Part shown: positions 61,152 to 64,000 of the stretch, one piece after another
How the letters are laid out: each line of letters opens with the position of its first letter
How positions within the stretch are numbered: the stretch's first letter is position 1
Assembly: GCF_900100045.1 (NCBI RefSeq)
Contig: NZ_FNEA01000013.1
Span: 62,001 to 126,000 of the forward strand
Length of the DNA: 64,000 nt
Direction of reading: 5' to 3'
From: Paracoccus denitrificans
Lineage (GTDB): Bacteria; Pseudomonadota; Alphaproteobacteria; Rhodobacterales; Rhodobacteraceae
The notes under the pieces: model-generated
Told to the model about the DNA's origin: nothing
What the model saw: the letters and a program-made list of their open reading frames with translations, nothing else
Database searches by the model: none
Translations under genes and position numbers: made by a program

Positions 61152-62237
61152 TTGTCGCAAATCGAGACTTTCTACGATGTTATGCGCCGGCAGGGGATCA
61201 CCCGCCGCAGTTTCATGAAATACTGCTCGCTGACAGCAGCGGCGCTTGGCCTTGGCCCGGCTTTCGTGCCCAAAATCGCCCATGCGATGGAAACCAAGCC
61301 CCGCACGCCGGTGATCTGGGTGCATGGTCTGGAATGCACCTGCTGCTCGGAAAGCTTCATCCGCTCGGCCCATCCGCTGGCCAAGGATGTCGTGCTGTCG
61401 ATGATCAGCCTTGACTATGACGATACGCTGATGGCCGCTGCCGGCCATGCCGCCGAGGCGGCCTTCAAGGACACCATCCAGAAATACAAGGGCCAGTATA
61501 TCCTTGCCGTCGAGGGAAACCCGCCGTTGAACGAAGACGGGATGTATTGCATCACCGGCGGCAAGCCATTTGTCGAAAAGCTGCGCCATGCGGCCAGGGA
61601 CGCCAAGGCGATCATTTCATGGGGGGCTTGCGCGTCCTATGGCTGCGTCCAGGCGGCCGCGCCGAACCCGACGCGGGCGACGCCGGTCCACAAGGTCATC
61701 CTCGACAAGCCGATCATCAAGGTGCCGGGCTGCCCGCCCATCGCCGAGGTGATGACCGGCGTCATCACCTATATGCTGACCTTCGACCGCATGCCCGAGC
61801 TTGATCGTCAGGGCCGGCCGAAGATGTTCTACAGCCAGCGCATCCACGACAAATGCTATCGCCGCCCGCATTTCGACGCCGGCCAGTTTGTCGAGCATTG
61901 GGACGACGAAAACGCCAAGAAGGGCTATTGCCTTTACAAGATGGGCTGCAAGGGCCCGACCACCTATAACGCCTGCTCGACCGTGCGCTGGAACGAGGGC
62001 GTTTCGTTTCCGATCCAGTCGGGCCATGGCTGCATCGGCTGTTCCGAAGACGGGTTCTGGGATCAGGGTTCGTTCTATGACCGGCTGACCAATATCAAGG
62101 CCTTCGGGGTCGAGGCCAATGCCGACAAGCTGGGCGGCATCGCGGCGGGTGCAGTCGGTGGGGCCGTCGCGGTCCATGCCGCGATTTCGGCGCTGAAACG
62201 GGCGCAGAAGAAGACCCAGGACAAGGTGGAGGCCTAG
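61152..62237 (+). CDS. hupS: Uptake [NiFe]-hydrogenase small subunit HupS
   Basis: A 361-residue group 1 small subunit starting with TTG at 61152. It has a twin-arginine signal ([20 protein letters not shown]), cleaved near AHAME. Cluster ligands are in [24 protein letters not shown], and the C-terminal [32 protein letters not shown] and [14 protein letters not shown] sets. A hydrophobic tail anchor follows ([22 protein letters not shown]). It is exported folded with HupL and passes electrons to a cytochrome b (HupC, expected downstream). Confidence 0.95.
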   Translation: MSQIETFYDVMRRQGITRRSFMKYCSLTAAALGLGPAFVPKIAHAMETKPRTPVIWVHGLECTCCSESFIRSAHPLAKDVVLSMISLDYDDTLMAAAGHAAEAAFKDTIQKYKGQYILAVEGNPPLNEDGMYCITGGKPFVEKLRHAARDAKAIISWGACASYGCVQAAAPNPTRATPVHKVILDKPIIKVPGCPPIAEVMTGVITYMLTFDRMPELDRQGRPKMFYSQRIHDKCYRRPHFDAGQFVEHWDDENAKKGYCLYKMGCKGPTTYNACSTVRWNEGVSFPIQSGHGCIGCSEDGFWDQGSFYDRLTNIKAFGVEANADKLGGIAAGAVGGAVAVHAAISALKRAQKKTQDKVEA

Positions 62238-62240
62238 GCC

Positions 62241-64000
62241 ATGACGATCAACACGCCGAATGGCTATACCCTCGACAATTCCGGGCGCCGCATCGTGGTG
62301 GACCCGGTCACCCGGATCGAAGGGCATATGCGCTGCGAGGTCAACGTGGATGATCAGGGTGTCATCCGCAACGCGGTCTCGACCGGGACGATGTGGCGCG
62401 GGCTGGAGGTCATCCTGAAAGGGCGCGACCCGCGCGACGCCTGGGCCTTTGTCGAGCGGATCTGCGGCGTCTGCACTGGCACGCATGCGCTGACCTCGGT
62501 GCGCGCGGTCGAGGATGCGCTTGGGATCATGATCCCCGACAATGCCAACTCGATCCGCAACATGATGCAGCTGGCGCTGGAGATCCACGATCATATCGTG
62601 CATTTCTATCACCTGCATGCGCTGGACTGGGTGAATCCGGTCAATGCCCTGCGCGCCGACCCCAAGGCGACCAGCGAATTGCAGCAGATGGTCTCGCCCT
62701 CGCATCCGATGTCATCGCCGGGCTATTTCCGCGATGTGCAGAACCGGCTGAAGAAATTCGTCGAATCCGGGCAACTGGGGCTGTTCAAGAACGGCTATTG
62801 GGACAATCCGGCCTATCTTCTGCCGCCCGAAGCCGATCTGATGGCGACGACTCACTATCTGGAGGCGCTTGATCTGCAAAAGGAAATCGTCAAGGTCCAT
62901 ACGATCTTTGGCGGCAAGAACCCGCATCCGAACTGGCTGGTGGGCGGGGTGCCATGCCCGATCAATATCGACGGCACCGGATCTGTCGGCGCGATCAATA
63001 TGGAGCGGCTGAACCTCGTCTCCTCGATCATTGATCTGTGCGACGAGTTCAACAAGAACGTCTATATTCCCGATGTGATCGCCATCGGCGGCTTTTACAA
63101 AAGCTGGCTTTACGGGGGCGGGCTGTCGTCGCAGGCGGTCATGGCCTATGGCGACATTCCCGAGAACCCGAATGACTTTTCGCCCGAGCAACTGCATTTG
63201 CCGCGCGGCGCGATCATCAACGGCAATCTCAACGAGGTGCATGACGTCGATCCGCGCGACCCCGAGCAGGTGCAGGAATTCGTCGACCATTCCTGGTATT
63301 CGTATGGCGATCCGGGCCGCGGCCTGCATCCCTGGGATGGTGAAACCAATCCGAAATTCGAGCTGGGGCCGAACCACAAGGGCACGAAAACTCGCATCGA
63401 ACAGCTGGATGAATCCGCGAAATATTCCTGGATCAAGGCGCCGCGCTGGCGAGGTCACGCGATGGAGGTCGGCCCGCTTGCGCGCTATATCATCGGCTAC
63501 GCCAAGGGGCATGAGGACATCAAAAATCAGGTCGATGGCCTGTTGAGAACCATGGATTTGCCCTTCGAGGCGCTGTTCTCGACTCTGGGCCGCACGGCGG
63601 CGCGGGCGCTGGAATCGGAATATTGCGGGCGCCTGCAACGGCATTTCTTCGACAAGATGGTGCGGAACATCAAGAATGGCGATCAAAGCACCGCCAATGT
63701 CGAGAAATGGGATCCTTCGACCTGGCCGAAAGAGGCCAAGGGCGTCGGCATGACCGAGGCACCGCGCGGCGCGCTTGGCCATTGGATCCGCATCAAGGAC
63801 GGCCGGATCGAGAATTACCAATGCGTGGTGCCGACCACCTGGAATGGCTCGCCCCGCGACAGCCAGGGCAATATCGGTGCCTTCGAGGCCAGCCTGATGA
63901 ACACGCCCATGGAGCGCCCGGATGAGCCGGTCGAAATCCTGCGCACGCTGCACAGTTTCGACCCCTGCCTGGCCTGCTCTACCCATGTCATGTCACCGGA
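62241..64000 (+). CDS. hupL: Uptake [NiFe]-hydrogenase large subunit HupL (C-terminus beyond right edge)
   Basis: The frame is open from the ATG at 62241 to the window end, giving 586 residues of a protein normally about 595-600 long. Ni-Fe ligands are [14 protein letters not shown] (N-terminal) and DPCLACSTH near the edge, followed by VMSP, where the maturation endopeptidase (HupD) cuts after the histidine. This C-terminal extension, missing in HupV, shows that it is the catalytic enzyme. It oxidises H2 at the periplasmic face of the inner membrane. Confidence 0.95.
   Translation, partial: MTINTPNGYTLDNSGRRIVVDPVTRIEGHMRCEVNVDDQGVIRNAVSTGTMWRGLEVILKGRDPRDAWAFVERICGVCTGTHALTSVRAVEDALGIMIPDNANSIRNMMQLALEIHDHIVHFYHLHALDWVNPVNALRADPKATSELQQMVSPSHPMSSPGYFRDVQNRLKKFVESGQLGLFKNGYWDNPAYLLPPEADLMATTHYLEALDLQKEIVKVHTIFGGKNPHPNWLVGGVPCPINIDGTGSVGAINMERLNLVSSIIDLCDEFNKNVYIPDVIAIGGFYKSWLYGGGLSSQAVMAYGDIPENPNDFSPEQLHLPRGAIINGNLNEVHDVDPRDPEQVQEFVDHSWYSYGDPGRGLHPWDGETNPKFELGPNHKGTKTRIEQLDESAKYSWIKAPRWRGHAMEVGPLARYIIGYAKGHEDIKNQVDGLLRTMDLPFEALFSTLGRTAARALESEYCGRLQRHFFDKMVRNIKNGDQSTANVEKWDPSTWPKEAKGVGMTEAPRGALGHWIRIKDGRIENYQCVVPTTWNGSPRDSQGNIGAFEASLMNTPMERPDEPVEILRTLHSFDPCLACSTHVMSP

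Overview
The window looks like chromosome of a GC-rich alphaproteobacterium of the Rhodobacteraceae, most like Paracoccus or Rhodobacter. The evidence is the hupT-hupU-hupV-hypF-hupS-hupL gene order at the right end, a tail protein related to the Rhodobacter gene transfer agent, and the protein-family types throughout. Genus is inferred, because no rRNA or other marker gene is present.

Layout. 1-5.1 kb: a MarR-controlled detoxification locus with two MFS pumps, a frameshifted quinone-reductase-like gene, marR and an FAD monooxygenase, carrying five copies of one 17-bp operator. 5.3-5.7 kb: an att/terminator-like repeat and an IS3 relic. 5.9-18.0 kb: one long catabolic operon with a fused 2-oxoacid dehydrogenase E1, IclR, RidA, a class III aminotransferase, two amidases and a complete branched-chain-amino-acid/amide-type ABC importer. 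18.2-23.7 kb: a decayed surface-protein cluster (cluster A), with a LysR gene cut by an IS5 element, an autotransporter 3' half, a small secreted protein, a micro-lipoprotein and the 5' half of a pepsin-like-protease autotransporter. 23.7-27.5 kb: a ParDE module, a DMT exporter and several gene relics. 27.5-34.6 kb: aconitase, GntR and TctABC, a tricarboxylate uptake locus with two shared operator-like sites and a collapsed citrate-synthase-like gene. 34.6-38.7 kb: truncated GTA/phage tail genes. 39.0-40.2 kb: an IS200 and a broken GIY-YIG gene. 40.3-47.8 kb: cluster B, the intact counterpart of cluster A, with a DUF3011 protein, a micro-lipoprotein, a full-length protease autotransporter, an outer-membrane barrel, a lipoprotein, an LprI-like protein and a second member of the secreted family. 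48.0-50.7 kb: a GluR0-like channel, a membrane protein and an AraC regulator. 50.7-54.7 kb: transposase relics, a tyrosine integrase, a DUF6880 protein and a partial tRNA-fMet att site. 54.9-64 kb: the hydrogen-sensing and uptake-hydrogenase operon, running off the right edge.

The most unusual content is the protease autotransporter family. The N-terminal domain carries the hallmarks of family A1 (pepsin) aspartic peptidases: two DTG motifs, a YGDG flap and a C-terminal FF...DLEN...YTPYF segment. It is joined to autotransporter passenger repeats and a beta-barrel. Next to these genes are tiny lipoproteins and a DUF3011 protein that share a GCHGxGCxVDNPD motif, plus a paralogous secreted family ending in a CDFIDG-containing region. 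Two copies of this gene set lie 17 kb apart, one degraded and one intact. I infer that they form one secreted or surface system. That link and its function are not established by the sequence alone.

The stretch from 5.3 to 54.7 kb is bounded by two diverged copies of a roughly 150-bp att-like module and is rich in IS relics and truncated genes. It reads as an accreted accessory region placed next to the conserved hydrogenase operon.
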